A DNA stretch of 64,000 bases. Source: Xylocopa sonorina. Lineage: Eukaryota > Arthropoda > Insecta > Hymenoptera > Apidae. The stretch's first letter is position 1; each line of letters starts with the position of its first letter. Made by a program: the position numbers and the translations under genes. The DNA lies in assembly GCF_050948175.1 (NCBI RefSeq), contig NW_027490173.1, positions 558,001-622,000 on the forward strand, in the 5' to 3' direction. The notes beneath the pieces were generated by a model. The model was not told where the DNA came from. It searched no databases and saw nothing but the letters and a program-made list of their open reading frames with translations. Of this stretch, positions 45,740 to 57,447 are shown one piece after another.

Positions 45740-46480
45740 AGTCTTTCCATCACATCTTGTCACGAAACGTAGAAACGAGATGCGATATCGTGTATTATGA
45801 AGCATTTGAACTCTGTTGCTACGATATGTAGATATCCAGAAACGCCATTCCATAACAAGGAATTGTGGGCTTTACATTCTTTTGAAGTGTTGACGAGATA
45901 TACGTAAGGCGTTGCGTTGAATATTACATCTTATCGTGAAACAAATAAATGAGTTGCGCTATTGCATTTTATGAAGTATTAGATCTATATTGCTTCCACA
46001 CGTAGCCATCTAGAGACGCTATTCCATTGGTATTACATCATGTCATGAGACATAGACATGAGATGCAATATCGCGTTTTATGAAAAATTAGGAATGTTTT
46101 ACTTCGATACTTACACATATAGAAACGCTATTCCGTTGCAAGGAAGTGAGGGATTTACATTCTTTTGAGTTGTAAACGAGATCTACATAACGAGTTGCAT
46201 TGAATACTACATCTTATCATGAGACATAGGAACGAAAAGCGATATCGCGTTCTCTGAAGCACCAGAACTCTATTGCTTCGTCACGTAGACATCTAGAAAC
46301 GCTATTCCGTAGCAAGGAAAGTTGGGATATACATTCTTTTGACGTGTAGATGTAGATACAAAAGCGCGTTGCATCGAGCATTGCAACTTATCATGAAACA
46401 TTGAAATCAAATGCGTCATCGCCACAAATGTAGTATTAGAACTCTATTTTTAGAATTTACATTCTTTCGAAGTGTAGTGT
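45740..46480 (+). repeat. 178-bp satellite, forward, same subfamily
   Basis: Forward copies of the same subfamily (CGATATCGTGTATTATGAAG, CTAGAAACGC). The junction at about 45740 is a direct head-to-head flip with no element between. Confidence 0.85.
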
Positions 46481-47150
46481 GACATCAGACGTAGCGCCTG
46501 CCACCCATCAGCCTCTTCGCCGCCTTCAGCATCAATCCCTGCACGCAAGCAACCTGCTGCACGCCTGCAGATCCAGCAACTAGCAGTGATCGCGCGCCCA
46601 CAGGTGCACGCGCTCTTTCGCACCTACGAGCACGTCTGTCTTGCTCGCGCTAATACGCGCCGCTGTCTCGCTCGCATCAACGGACACCTCTGTCTTATTC
46701 GCGCCAATAAGTATCGCTGTCTCGCTTCTTCCAACGAGCAGCTCTGTCTCGCTCGCACCAAAGAACAGCTCTGTCCCACTCGCTCCTATACACATCACAT
46801 TCTCGCCCCAGCCACGAGTATCCACGCCTCCATTGCATAGAGGTCTCTGTCCAGATGTATGAAGACGCAGCTCATCACTGGAATGGAAACTGTTCCAGTT
46901 CAAGGAACCTACATTGCCAAGACCTATATATTATTTCTAGTGTTATATCTATCCACTTTTATTGTACTCCCAGATGTAAGTACTCATGACACATATTGTA
47001 TCACACTTCAACACACACGTAATTCTATGTCGGTACGTATAAGATTAGATATTAAGGCGCACCTGCGCCAGCGACATGCGCAGTTAGCGCCACCACGAGC
47101 CGCGAGTCCCCACTCGCTGTACCACGCGGTCCCCACTACGAGCGACCGCG
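46481..47150 (+). repeat. Fragment D: 27-bp tandem repeats plus tail module
   Basis: 46615-46800 holds consecutive 27-bp units starting CTGTC (CTGTCTCGCTCGCACCAAAG and relatives). They encode, on plus, repeated CLARINGHL, CLIRANKYR, CLASSNEQL, CLARTKEQL nonapeptides (46586-46840). The following DNA (GGAATGGAAACTG, ACGTAATTCTA, CCCCACTCGCTG) matches the tail modules of blocks A-C. No R1-like sequence follows here. Confidence 0.7.
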
Positions 47151-48025
47151 ACCGAAGCGCATCGCGAACCGAGGAGGTCTGAGACGCGACTCCAGAGAGT
47201 CAGATTACATCGAGATTACACTCCGAGGAGTTGAGTCCTCCAGTACCATTTCATATGCTCGAGCCATTAGCCACATCAATGTTTACAAGTTCATTCCCTT
47301 ATCTACTAGTTCGTAAATTTAGTATATCTAAATACTATTTCTCGCGTTTAATACAATGCTTAAGTACGAATGCTTCCACGTGTCTCTTCAATACTGCTGG
47401 GTTGCTTTCCATCAGGTCGAATGGGTATAGAACTCTGCATTGCAGAGTTGCGATAGAGCGGACCGCCGCATATCCTTCCGAGCATTGTCTGTTAGTACAG
47501 AAAAACTTGGTGAATGGGACGTGATCCCGGTTCGCGAAGCACACAACGCGCTGGTAGGAAAAATTTCCTTCATTCCCGTACGTGGGTAACGTACCCCGGG
47601 TCCCCATATACCACCGACATGTCTTCTTCGCACCGCTTCAGCCGCAGATCTCCGAAGTTTCCTGTTTCCGCAGCAGAGATTGCTGCGTTATCCACGGTCC
47701 CTGATGCATCCGCTTCGCATCCGAGCCGCTGTTTCCAGCATCACTGGAAGCTGATATATCAGCCTCCATCAACAGGCCAACATCTACTTCGATAACAGCC
47801 AACGATCCACGGCGAAAGTACTACCATGGTATCGAATACGACACCAGCGAAAGGTAGGATTTACTACTACTATTATCCGCGAATCGCAGGTGTTTTGCCC
47901 CTACCGCGTAAGCTGAATTAGTCGGACCCGGTCGTATCGCGTTTCCGCAGACCAAATCTCAAACAAAAAGGCTAGTGTCGTGAATCTTCCGGATAAACGG
48001 AAAGTTATTTCGCCGGACCTGACAG
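47151..48025. other. Unidentified ~875-bp sequence
   Basis: GC-richer than its neighbours. It starts near GGAGGTCTGAGACGCGACTCC and ends before satellite resumes at 48026. It contains a short inverted repeat (GAACTCTGCATTGCAGAGTT, 47430-47449). Open frames on both strands are under 100 codons and match nothing I know. An LTR or other element end is possible. Confidence 0.35.
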
Positions 48026-48570
48026 TAGATGCAGATATACAAAACGCGTTGCATTGAACATTACAACCCCATTGCTTCGACACGTTGACATCTAGAAACG
48101 CAATTATTTTGCAAGGAAGTGTAGATATTCACATGCATCTGAAGTGTAAAAGCAGATAATCGTAACGCGTTGCGATAAATACTACATCTCGTCTACAAAC
48201 TTTGAAATGAGATCCGACATCGCGATGAATGAAATACTGGAACCTTATTGCTTCGTCAGGTACACATTTAGAAATACTATCCCTTAGGAAGGAAGTGCAT
48301 GGTTCACATTCTATTGATGTGTAGACGAGATACACATAACGCGTTACATTGAATATTACATCTTATCATGCGGCATTGAAATGAGATGCGACTTCGCATT
48401 GAATGATGCAATAGGACTCTATTGCATCGAAAAGTATACATCTTATAATGCCATTCCTCTATAAGGGAGAGTAGTGCTCACATTCTTTTGAAGTGTAGAA
48501 GAGACAAACATAACGCTTTGAACTGATTATTACACCTTACATTAAACACTGAATTGAGATGCAACATCGC
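48026..48570 (+). repeat. 178-bp satellite, forward
   Basis: About three forward monomers of the ACGCGTTGC subfamily, ending where the 27-bp repeat of block C starts. Confidence 0.85.
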
Positions 48571-49290
48571 GATTCAATCTCTGTTTCGCTCTGGCATCGC
48601 TGTTTCAATCTCAACGACAAGCACTACTGTCTCACTCCCACTAATGAGTATATCTGCCTCGCTCGCACCAAAGACAAACACCCTTGTCTATCTCGCACGG
48701 GTGACTTCGTCTTGCTGAAAGGGACAGTTGCAGCCCATAACCTCGATGGGAACTATTCCAATTCAGGGAGATGACTTTAACAGAACCTGTATTCTACTTT
48801 TGAGCCTCTTATATACATATATATACTATATCCGGACTAATGTATTCCTGCATATAAGAATTCATATATCGAAGTTACACACGTTGAGAATGCAAGACAC
48901 GAATAACACACACGTAATTGTAAGTTCATGCTATACTACTTCATTATACTGTTTCATAAGTTAAACGCGAAAGACGCGCCACTAATCCCACCAGGAGACG
49001 CGAGTCCCCACTCGCTGGGCCGCATGCTCCTCGCAACGATCCCTTAATCCCCCACTCGCTAGACCACATGCTTTCATGATTTTTCTAGTAAATATTTCAA
49101 ATTGGTATAAATATTAATACACATTTTATATTTTAGTTAATTCTAAATACAATATCCCCTTAAGATAGTCCATTACATCTAAAATCCTATCTAATTTCAT
49201 ATCATTTTATAATGTTTTAATTAAATATTTGAAATTGGTTTATATAATTAAACTTACCATATATTTTAGTTACTTAAAAATAAATCATTC
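48571..49290 (+). repeat. Tail module of block C with 27-bp repeats
   Basis: 48590-48700 carries degenerate 27-bp units encoding CLTPTNEYI and CLARTKDKH on plus (frame 48559-48774). It is followed by GTTGCAGCCCATAACCTCGA, AT-rich DNA and CCCCACTCGCT motifs. It matches 3466-3989 directly and 30446-31310 inverted. Confidence 0.7.
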
Positions 49291-49990
49291 AATTCGCTTT
49301 TTCTCCATCGAGGCTTGCAAATCCCTCTTCGTTATTCTTATAATTCGTACTTTAGAAGGTATGTAGTACGTATTGATTGTCCGACGCTGGAAATACCTCA
49401 AACACTTCTGCTTTACGCAGATTAGCGTACATGCAATCTCCTATCAAACTTCTGTCTATTTTTTATTTTCTTCGGTTCTTAAACTATGTATAGTCTTCTT
49501 TCGGATTCGTCGCGGTTAGATCGTTTTTTACAGTCATTTTAATGATCTTTTCCACTCTATGGTTGTTCTTCTTACTATCCCAGATTACCGATTTTTTCGA
49601 TCAGGTCCCCCGTGATTATTATTCTATTTGTTTTCTCTTCCTTTTCCATGTTAACCTCAGTTTAGTTTATATATTCTTCGATTTCTTTCCGTTCCTGTTT
49701 GGCGAGAAGTAGCAGGTTATAGCTTTCGTTCCTTCGACCATTGCATGAGCGATTCCGGTCGATGAGTATGTGGTGCCTTATGTGAAACATTTTCGATTAA
49801 CGCCGGTTATCCATATCGCAGTTTCACCGTTCTCGTCTTGCAGTCAGTATTCTTCCATCTTGTGTGCATCCAATATTATCACCACGTCTGTCTCTTAAAT
49901 CATTCGCATTTGCTGCATGATATCTTGCGCGATTCAGCATCTGTTCAGATCGATTTGTAGGACTTTCAATTCCATATTCGTTTCTCGTTC
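49291..49990 (-). pseudogene. R1-clade-like endonuclease remnant, copy C
   Basis: Minus-strand frame-broken endonuclease, colinear with 29775-30445. It carries the WITGVNRKCF-like and SAEVFEVFPASD-like segments and the YFSPNRNGKK stretch (near 49690-49720). The reverse transcriptase is absent, replaced by the same tail module as in copies A and B. Confidence 0.6.
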
Positions 49991-49997
49991 ATTTCTA

Positions 49998-51275
49998 TCA
50001 ACGCCTTTCTGTTGGCCGGACAATTAAAGCTCCGGTAACGTGTCTGATGTGCGGATTCTTTCTTCCTACCTCGCTGCAGATGATACATTTCGGTTTATTC
50101 GCGATGCAACCGATCATCGTATAAATCGGGGATCCGCATCTTCTGCAGATTCCCTTAATATCTTTGACTTCTTCGCAATTTCTGCCGATATGTTCCAGTT
50201 TATGGCATTTGAAGCATCTCTCTATTTTCGGTAGTACTTTGCAGGGACAAGGTGTTAATGCTATTCTGAGTCGTTTGACCTTCTCCAGCTCTTTACTGTA
50301 TTTCTGTCCAAATTCAACTAACGCGACTCGGTTCCTCTCCACATCTGTTTTAACAACTTGACCATTCTTTCCATTTTTTTCAGTCTTTGTTTTATGTACT
50401 CCTTCATTTCTTCTCTAGTCACCTAACGGGTATATGTCCCTTAGTTGGAGCATTATACTCGCACTCGTATGCGATTCTTCGAATTCTTTTTCCAGATTAT
50501 TTATTATTATTATTTTGTTCTCTATACCTGTTTTCTTGTTAAATTCCAGGATTATATCTCCCGCTCTCGATTTTCTTGCGTCATCTTTTCCTATTTCTGT
50601 CGTTTCTTCTGCTTTTCCTCATCCCATTGTTTGTCCTTGAATGCTTACTGCTTCTTTAATTGTTTCATTTTTCTTTGTACCGTCCGCAACTAGTTCCATC
50701 ATGTGTTTGATCTCAGTTTTTTTTATATGCCTGATGTTTCCCATTAATGATTTCTAATATGTCATTAACTTCGTCGTATCCTCGCCCATAATATCTATCA
50801 TTACGTCTGATGTGTGACTGCCTATTCTTCTATGTGAAAGTGAGGACGTTATTCTCATCGGTAGCTTCTCCATTATCCTGATCTTTCTTTTTGGTTCCCT
50901 TACTTCGGCTCCTGATGCTTCTCCTTTCGTGTCTGTGTCTTACGAGGCTTTCTTTTTCTCCTTTATATATGCATTTCGTATCCATTTCTATTTTCCTATA
51001 TTTTTATGTTATCGACTGGGGGCTCCGAACCGCCTGCTCAATCTTCAATCGCCACGACTCGATGGGGCTGATTCCGTATCCCGAGCCAGCATCACCATTC
51101 AGCAGTATATGCACAGCAGCCTCACTCACTTCGGCAGTGCGGCCCGGGGGGGGGGGGGGGGCTGCAGGCCCTCGACCATCCTACTGCCTGCCCTGATACG
51201 GGCGAGGGACACCCAGGACCACTTGAACTGCGACCAGCATCCATCTTATACTCTAACCGATTCGTAGTTATGCGT
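49998..51275 (-). pseudogene. R1-clade-like gag (ORF1) remnant, copy C
   Basis: On minus, 49998-50342 reads VALVEFGQKYSKELEKVKRL, then CFKCHKLEHIGRNC (knuckle 1, with a glutamate in place of the usual glycine), CRRCGSPIYTMIGC (knuckle 2, with histidine replaced by tyrosine) and CIICSEVGRKNPHIRHVTG. The N-terminal part, upstream to about 51270, is frame-broken; the leader includes G16 at 51146-51161. It is clearly the same element as copies A and B. The two altered knuckle positions mean this copy is not under constraint. Confidence 0.75.
51146..51161 (+). repeat. G16 homopolymer
   Basis: 16 guanines at the position homologous to C15 (28565-28579) and to the interrupted G run near 5653. Confidence 0.95.
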
Positions 51276-51984
51276 TTTCCATTAAGCTTGCCGGAATCAG
51301 TGATATTGATTCGTCCAGTCTAAAGTATTATTTTCTACTTAAGCTTCTCGATTTTCTTATTTTCTCTCACGATATCGTCTATTTCGTTGTACCTTGCCCG
51401 GACGGTATGTTATATAATCTGTTGTTCGATATTTGTAGGATTTCCTCTTAATAAATGCAATGCTTCCACAGATTTTCTTTTTCTTTTCTTTAGTTACGTT
51501 GTTGTTATTTTATCCTCTCTATCCTCCACATTTCCTTTCTGCACCATCCCGAAACCGGCGTTATACGATTACATCATGATGGCGCCCCGGTCTCGCTACC
51601 CCGAGATCGAGTGTTCTCCCTTGCATCTGTTGATTTGTATATGTGACATATTGGAGAATATTTCCACTTATCCTTTGTATTTTTCGAATTACGTTTTAAT
51701 TAGATGTATATTAGATACGCGTCAAAATATCGGACTTCCGTACGATTTTTTAGTAAAGTCTTATTCTTTTCCGACTGTTCGTTTTCATTTCACTATAGGC
51801 GCTCCTGTATTCGATGCAGACCCGCTCCAATTGAATCAGCCGATTACTATATCATATTACGTGAATAAACGTTCAATCGGAGCGGATCTCTGCCACTCCG
51901 TAACTATGGAAAGCTTACTGCATAGCCTCATCCCTGTGAAAGTTGCGGAAGTTGCTTCCGCCCCGAGATGGAAGTGTGCTTATG
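51276..51984 (-). other. 5' leader of R1-like element, copy C
   Basis: Colinear with 5780-6319 and the 27776-28440 region. It includes an extra stretch (51405-51600) shared with copy B but missing from copy A. No gene. Confidence 0.45.
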
Positions 51985-52239
51985 TTAGCTTTAGTTAGGT
52001 TACGCTAGGTTATGATAGGTTGGGTTATGTTTGCGAATGTTTGTAGGTTGCTCAGTTATTTTGGGTTAGATTTAAGAAGGCGTAGGTTTGATTTGTTTAT
52101 GTTTATGAAAGGTAATGCTAGATTGTGTTAGGTTGGGTTAGATTTGAATGAAGGCAGGTTAAGTCAGATTAGGTGTAACTGAGGTTAGGTTGGTTTAAAT
52201 TAAGTTTAGTGGATGTTAGATTAAGTTAAGCCAAGTAAG
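51985..52239 (+). repeat. Degenerate TTAGG-like tract, block C
   Basis: TTAGGTTGGGTTAG, TTAGGTTACGCTAGG and GGTTAGGTTGG motifs, the richest of the three tracts. Confidence 0.6.
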
Positions 52240-52610
52240 AGATGGATTACCGATAGCTGACAATGCCATCCGTTGATAATTCTTAAATTCCCGGCTATTG
52301 GCAACAATATTGTTGCCCGCCATTATATCATAATTTATCGACCACACAGGCATCATTTACTGTCGTTATATCGTGAGTTACCGACCGCAGGCAACACCAG
52401 TCGTTCATAAGTCATGAGTTACCTACTATTGGCTGCTCCAGCTGTATGTGAAAGCATGCGCTGTCGGTTATTGGTAACACCAGTCGTATATAATTTATGT
52501 ATTATTAAGCACAAGCAACACCGTCGTTCGATCGCGAGTAACCGACCACCAGCAGCACCATCCATCGGCAACTTATAAGTTATTCTTAATGGGAGCACCC
52601 ATCCGTAGGA
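52240..52610. repeat. 41-46 bp minisatellite, uninterrupted copy
   Basis: Unit starts fall near 52374 (GAGTTACCGACC), 52419 (GAGTTACCTACT), 52464 and 52546 (GAGTAACCGACC). CAACACCAGTCGTTCATAAG near 52387-52406 is the empty counterpart of the insertion at 6709-7338. Confidence 0.7.
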
Positions 52611-52614
52611 ATGT

Positions 52615-52991
52615 TGTGGATTTGTCGTAGTCCACGATATTTTCTTCTAATTAACTGTCACTGAGGATGGCTTTTATATAACAATTTTATTTAACAGCAA
52701 CAAGTCTTTACAATTAAGGTAAACTGAAGTAGGAGCTAAGAAATACAAATCTAGATTTGGCAAAGGCAAATTGTGATGTGTACTCTTTGATGGCGAAGAA
52801 ATAAGTGAATAATTAATTTGAAAAGCGTAGAAATTTGAAAGGCGTCGCAAACGAGAGTCTCTTGTTTATAGATGACGTGAATTAATTTTGAAACAATTTC
52901 CTAACGAAAATGTACCCTCCGAGGAGCGGAAGTAGATGGCTGTGAATGTGTCTGCTTATATGCGGAAGTCGGTAACGTCGGTAACGCCACA
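52615..52991. mobile_element. Solo LTR, 377 bp, with ATGT target duplication
   Basis: It starts TGTGGATTTG and ends TAACGCCACA (end inverted repeat TGTGG/CCACA). It is flanked by ATGT at 52611-52614 and 52992-52995. Block A has a single ATGT at the same place (near 7556-7559). No internal retrotransposon sequence is present. The family is not identified and its sense strand is unclear. Confidence 0.75.
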
Positions 52992-53142
52992 ATGTATTGA
53001 CTCGTTTCGCCATCTCTTCAATCACTCCTGAAGCAGAATTGCGAACAGCTTGAGCAGTTTTCACAGAGATGACTCCACCGGTCTGACAACAACGAACGCC
53101 ACATATTTCTCTTGGGTTCTCACAAAACCATTTGCCACGCAA
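52882..53142 (-). pseudogene. Unrecognised minus frame cut by the solo LTR
   Basis: The first 49 residues (WFCENPREICGVRCCQTGG then SVKTAQAVRNSASGVIEE) come from block DNA also present, more broken, near 7590-7740. Four cysteines are clustered. After the ATGT at 52992 the frame runs into the LTR, so its C-terminal 37 residues are an artefact of the insertion. An overlapping minus frame just upstream has a signal-peptide-like hydrophobic run (IALALLTLSALSCVANG). It could be a relic of a small secreted protein; no family is recognised. Confidence 0.3.
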
Positions 53143-55499
53143 CTCAGTGCTGAAAGGGTTAATAATGCTAGCGCTATTACTTTAACCAGGCATAGAATCC
53201 ATAGATATGAAAAATTATAATCTTATGAATAATATCAATTCTAGAGGATCATTTCTAGTGTAAGTATAAAAGTTCTGTTTTAGTTGTAGAAATAAAATTC
53301 ACTAATATGGCACTATACTTATTTTCAGGTCCAAGATATGCTTACCTTTATAAATATCAGCCTACCACTAACTATAAAAATTAAACAAATATGGTTTCAA
53401 ACTCGTGTCGATTATCTAGTATCCAAGTTTGGAATCTTAATGTGTGCTCTTGGAAGGGCCGATGAATATGAAAATGATGGTATTGCTGTGAATGCAGACT
53501 TGTCAAAGACTGCAGTAAATTATATATATTTCTAATTTCATTTTTAAGAAAAATAATTCTCTCAATTTAAGATTGCCTTACGCACGTGTTGTTTCAGTTA
53601 TACATACGGCTGCGATAGAGATGTTAGGTGGTTCAGAATCATAAAATTATAGTGGGAAGCTGGAAATAATGGGTGATGCAATGTACGCATTTATTTTGCA
53701 AAGACAGTAAATCTGTTTCTAATCAGTCTTTAATCGATGAGGCAATATTAAAAAACTGAAGGGATGTCTGATTTTACCTATTCTGCGTGTAATACAGGTG
53801 TGAATAATTAACTAAAGATTTACAATTAATATATGAATGTATAATTTATATTTTAGTAAACAAATCAATTTATTTTACAGAATAAAAAGATTATTGTAAG
53901 ATAAATTGTTGCCTGATTCTTTCCTAGAGGAGAATTTGGATAATTATGTATAACAATTGAAAAGAACGAACACTTTATACAGATAAATCAGAGGAAAAGA
54001 TCATGCAAATATTAACTGTCATCCAAACTAATTTAAACAGCGAGTTTGTTAACAAAACTGTAAGCTCAAATACTATATTGTTCATTATGGTAAAAAAAAA
54101 ATGTATTAGTCCTCGTACATTACAGCACATCATAGATCAGTCCGATTAATTGCCCAAGCAACCATAATTCAAGAGTTAATTAACATCATTTTTGCAAAAA
54201 TTTACAATATGTAAATATCGTAAATTTTAATGGTGACGAAGCTGATACACGGTTTTTGGATCTTAAAAATGGTAAAAACCTAGTCCACCACTAGGTACAA
54301 CATTAACAATGGATTTCCAAAATTTTCTCACAATGCTTTCTCATTAAAAAAATATGTTTTTTACGATCAAATTAATTAGAAATGCAAAATAATTTTACTA
54401 ATAACATAATATTATATACCTTTCGGAGAATTAAAACTTGCATCGACGAAGCCGTAGTGGGAAAGTTGAAAATTAGCGGTGATCTACGAGAAGCAATGAA
54501 ATCAGAGAAATTAATGGTCAATTTAAAGTCGAAACTTACTTTAAAAAATTAAATACCGTCTTCTTAGAAAGAACCGACATATTAACTATTTAAGGAAAAA
54601 TTATTCCTACTTATAAAAATTTTGTTACTTTTTTAAAAAGTTTAATATGATATAAAATATTTAAAATATGAAAAAAACTAAAATAAAATATATTTTTATA
54701 TATTTTTGTAATTTATTTTCTAACGCTAAATGATAAACATTAAATAAATTACGTTTGAAAATATTAATTTATGGAGATTGAACTTTACTCATATATTTAT
54801 AATAAAATGAACATAGTTATACATTTTCAATATTTTCTTTCGAAACAATGAGCAAAGATATAACGTACTTTCTGATTATAGTTGTAGCTGCTTCACAAGT
54901 TCTGAAAATGATAAAATAGACCAACGCCAGCAAAAAGTCTAATGTTTCATAATTATTTTATAGTTGAAAGATTATCAAGCTTTATGCCTGGATGGTTGCT
55001 TATATACAAGTATAACTGCCAAAATGAAATGAGATCACAAAGTGATATTTACACACCTGCGTGCTGCAATTTTGACGTATTTAAATTTCTGTAGCAGTTG
55101 CAGAAGTACCACGTAATAGGTTTCATAGTTAAAAAATGGCATAAGATTTTCTGTAGAATATCAAGTGGATGTAAAGCTGCTATTGCACAGCAGACAGCAT
55201 TCTTCACTGGAAGAATTTTTCTTCGAATGTGTTGACTCCAGATTTATTTGAATTGTTCTCGTTTAGAACACTAAAACTGAATGACATGTCCCTTGACACA
55301 GTAGGCCGTTAACCACGATACCCAGCAGATTCAAGGTTCCTTTATCTGAAATTAAGGCCGGCCTTCTTTGTTTCCAAACTTCTTTACATTGCGTTATATT
55401 CTTAAGACTCTTTGTAAGAACAGAAACGCTACATGGATTAAAAAAGTGTAATAGTTTAATTTATATAATGTTGAACATTTTAAATCCGTTTACGTCGCT
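52996..55499. other. AT-rich unique-looking segment, block C
   Basis: Colinear with 7566-10015 and inverted 24517-27189. It has one segment missing in A: near 53255-53330 a GTAAGTATAAAAG...TTATTTTCAG stretch that looks like an intron. It also keeps a part near 55265-55320 that A lost but B has. 53338-53535 is an open frame ending CALGRADEYENDGIAV then NADLSKTAVNYIYF. No gene family is recognised. Confidence 0.45.
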
Positions 55500-55703
55500 T
55501 TGCTTGTTATATATGTTTATCACCTGGCGCTAAACCAACTACTACTGCCACCATTTGGAAATTACACCAGATCTAATGAAACATGCTTAGATTGCAAATG
55601 TGTATTTACTGTATCCAGAAGAAATGAAATTACGTTGACAGAAGTACCAGCTAGTTCTCCACGCCTATCTGAAACAACATTATATCATCTTGTTAAACAA
55701 TAA
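55500..55703 (+). pseudogene. 67-codon conserved open frame, block C copy
   Basis: Same frame as 10016-10219 (LVIYVYHLALNQLLLPPFGN, CLDCKCVFTVS, ITLTEVPASSPRLSETTLYH). It is followed by AATAAATATG near 55754. Differences from copy A are mostly single-base replacements without indels over 204 bp, while the flanks carry indels. Function unknown. Confidence 0.35.
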
Positions 55704-55937
55704 TATATTAAATGTGACTTGGTCTTTTATATTTGAATTTATAAACATCGAACAAATAAATATGTTTTTCTTGCTATTCATATCATTATACTTTCAGTAA
55801 TATATTATGTGCTGTCATTTGATATATTAACTGCTTAATTGTATTTTGCAACGAACCTTACGCACTAAACACTGTTTTTACTCCTCATACGAGTGGATAG
55901 TTCTTCGTGTTATATTCTTATATCGCTTTGATTATAA

Positions 55938-56393
55938 GATTGTATGATATTGTTTTTATGCAGTCATGTATAATTATGTACATACAAATTCGCAATTAAG
56001 TAGCTATGTGTTCAAATTTAATTCCAAATAATGCTCTAGAAAGCATCCCAGATAACAAACGGCAAGATGGTGGCGACACCTATACCAGCACTATATTGCC
56101 ACTTCTGAGGAGTGTCATCTGATCCGTAGCCATTTGTGACCGAATTCATTAGCTAAAATGCCAGAACGTGTTACCAGCACGTTCTAGGCAAGCGTAGCAG
56201 ACCGTATGAATCGCGCAGCACCAGGACCATCATGATATGCGTGTCAGCGCACCATTCATGAATCTTCTCAGCAATGACGTAGGGTCACATTTGGTAATGG
56301 GGAACCTCTGCTTCCATACAAATTAGAACCGTTAGATGTCAGTAGATGTTCAACATATGAGTATTGTTAGACATTTTGATAGTCGTTTTCCTA
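55938..56393. other. ~455-bp segment present in block C only
   Basis: Block B joins directly the sequences left and right of this segment (near 24595-24600 on plus). It reads CAAGATGGTGGCGACACC and CCAGAACGTGTTACCAGCAC. No coding sequence or clear end repeats were found; probably an unclassified insertion. Confidence 0.45.
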
Positions 56394-57447
56394 TATTTAT
56401 AGTTATTGAGAGAGTCGTATATATTTCTTTCAACCCGTCATAAACTAAAAATATTATTTATAAAAAAGTATTACTAAGAATATAAAAATTAACGCTGTTG
56501 CGTCCCTAACTTCGCCTTGTGTAATTTCTTAAATAATATGCTGTGATCGTATTTAATATAACCCTCAATTGCATGAATTTGTAACGATGAATTGAGGAAA
56601 ATGCCTGCGCCACTACCACGCGCGTAGCTATGGTGAGCTGATAGTATCATTGACACGGCCGTGTAGCTCGTGTGCTATATCGCGGTGCATTAATAATGCC
56701 GTGGTACGAGTGTCGTTCGTTGCTCGTTGTTTACCAAACATAGGTTGTTTGCAAACCTATGACCGGTTACTTTCATTTTTTAAAATGAATTGATATGTTC
56801 ATTCTTCCGTAATATGATAGAGAGTTTTAAAACGAGTTCAACGACCTGCAACATGAAGCCATTGAAGGTTACAAAAAGTAAAGAAAGGCGATGATGCTTA
56901 CGGTTTTGATAGTAAATGAGACATACGTATTGTAAACAGTGGTGGAATGCGTAATGTTTACTGTTTACTTCACTGTCAATAAACACTCTTCGAAGGGCAT
57001 TTTAATAATTTGCAGGATAAGTTAAACATGATAAGATTAGTATTGAAATATCGGTTCGATTACGTTTGCTTAGGCTGTTCTTTGTGTCGTCCATTTTATA
57101 AGTACTGAGCTGCGGATACCTGAGGACAGCTCACAAAATTGTTGAACTATGAAAGATTATCATTGTGAAATTGAATCAAAAGGTATTTAAATTCCATTAG
57201 ATTGCAAACAAATCTTAATATTCCATTTTAAATAGTAAAGTAAAATACTCGTTACAAAACTACAAGAATGGATACATGCGTCACTAAGATAAAAAATTAT
57301 TTACAAGAATTAGATAAGAATATCTCAGCAAATTTTCAATATTAAGTTAGCGAACCAAGCAATACGTTGTCAATAATTACGAATATGAAAAATTCTTGAA
57401 CATGTCAACAGAAAGATGATCTAATCAGTAGATAGAAAAATCAAACA
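56394..57447. other. Block C segment shared with block B
   Basis: Inverted match to 20505-21236 and 22661-23130. Near 56480-56500 lies the empty site of the 1378-bp solo LTR of block B. The 1.4-kb B-only segment is missing between 56735 and 56765. No gene is supported. Confidence 0.55.

Noticed and set aside
50891..51267. Open frames across the R1-like leader with polyglycine
   Set aside because: Glycine runs come from the G16 homopolymer; no conservation of frame between copies.
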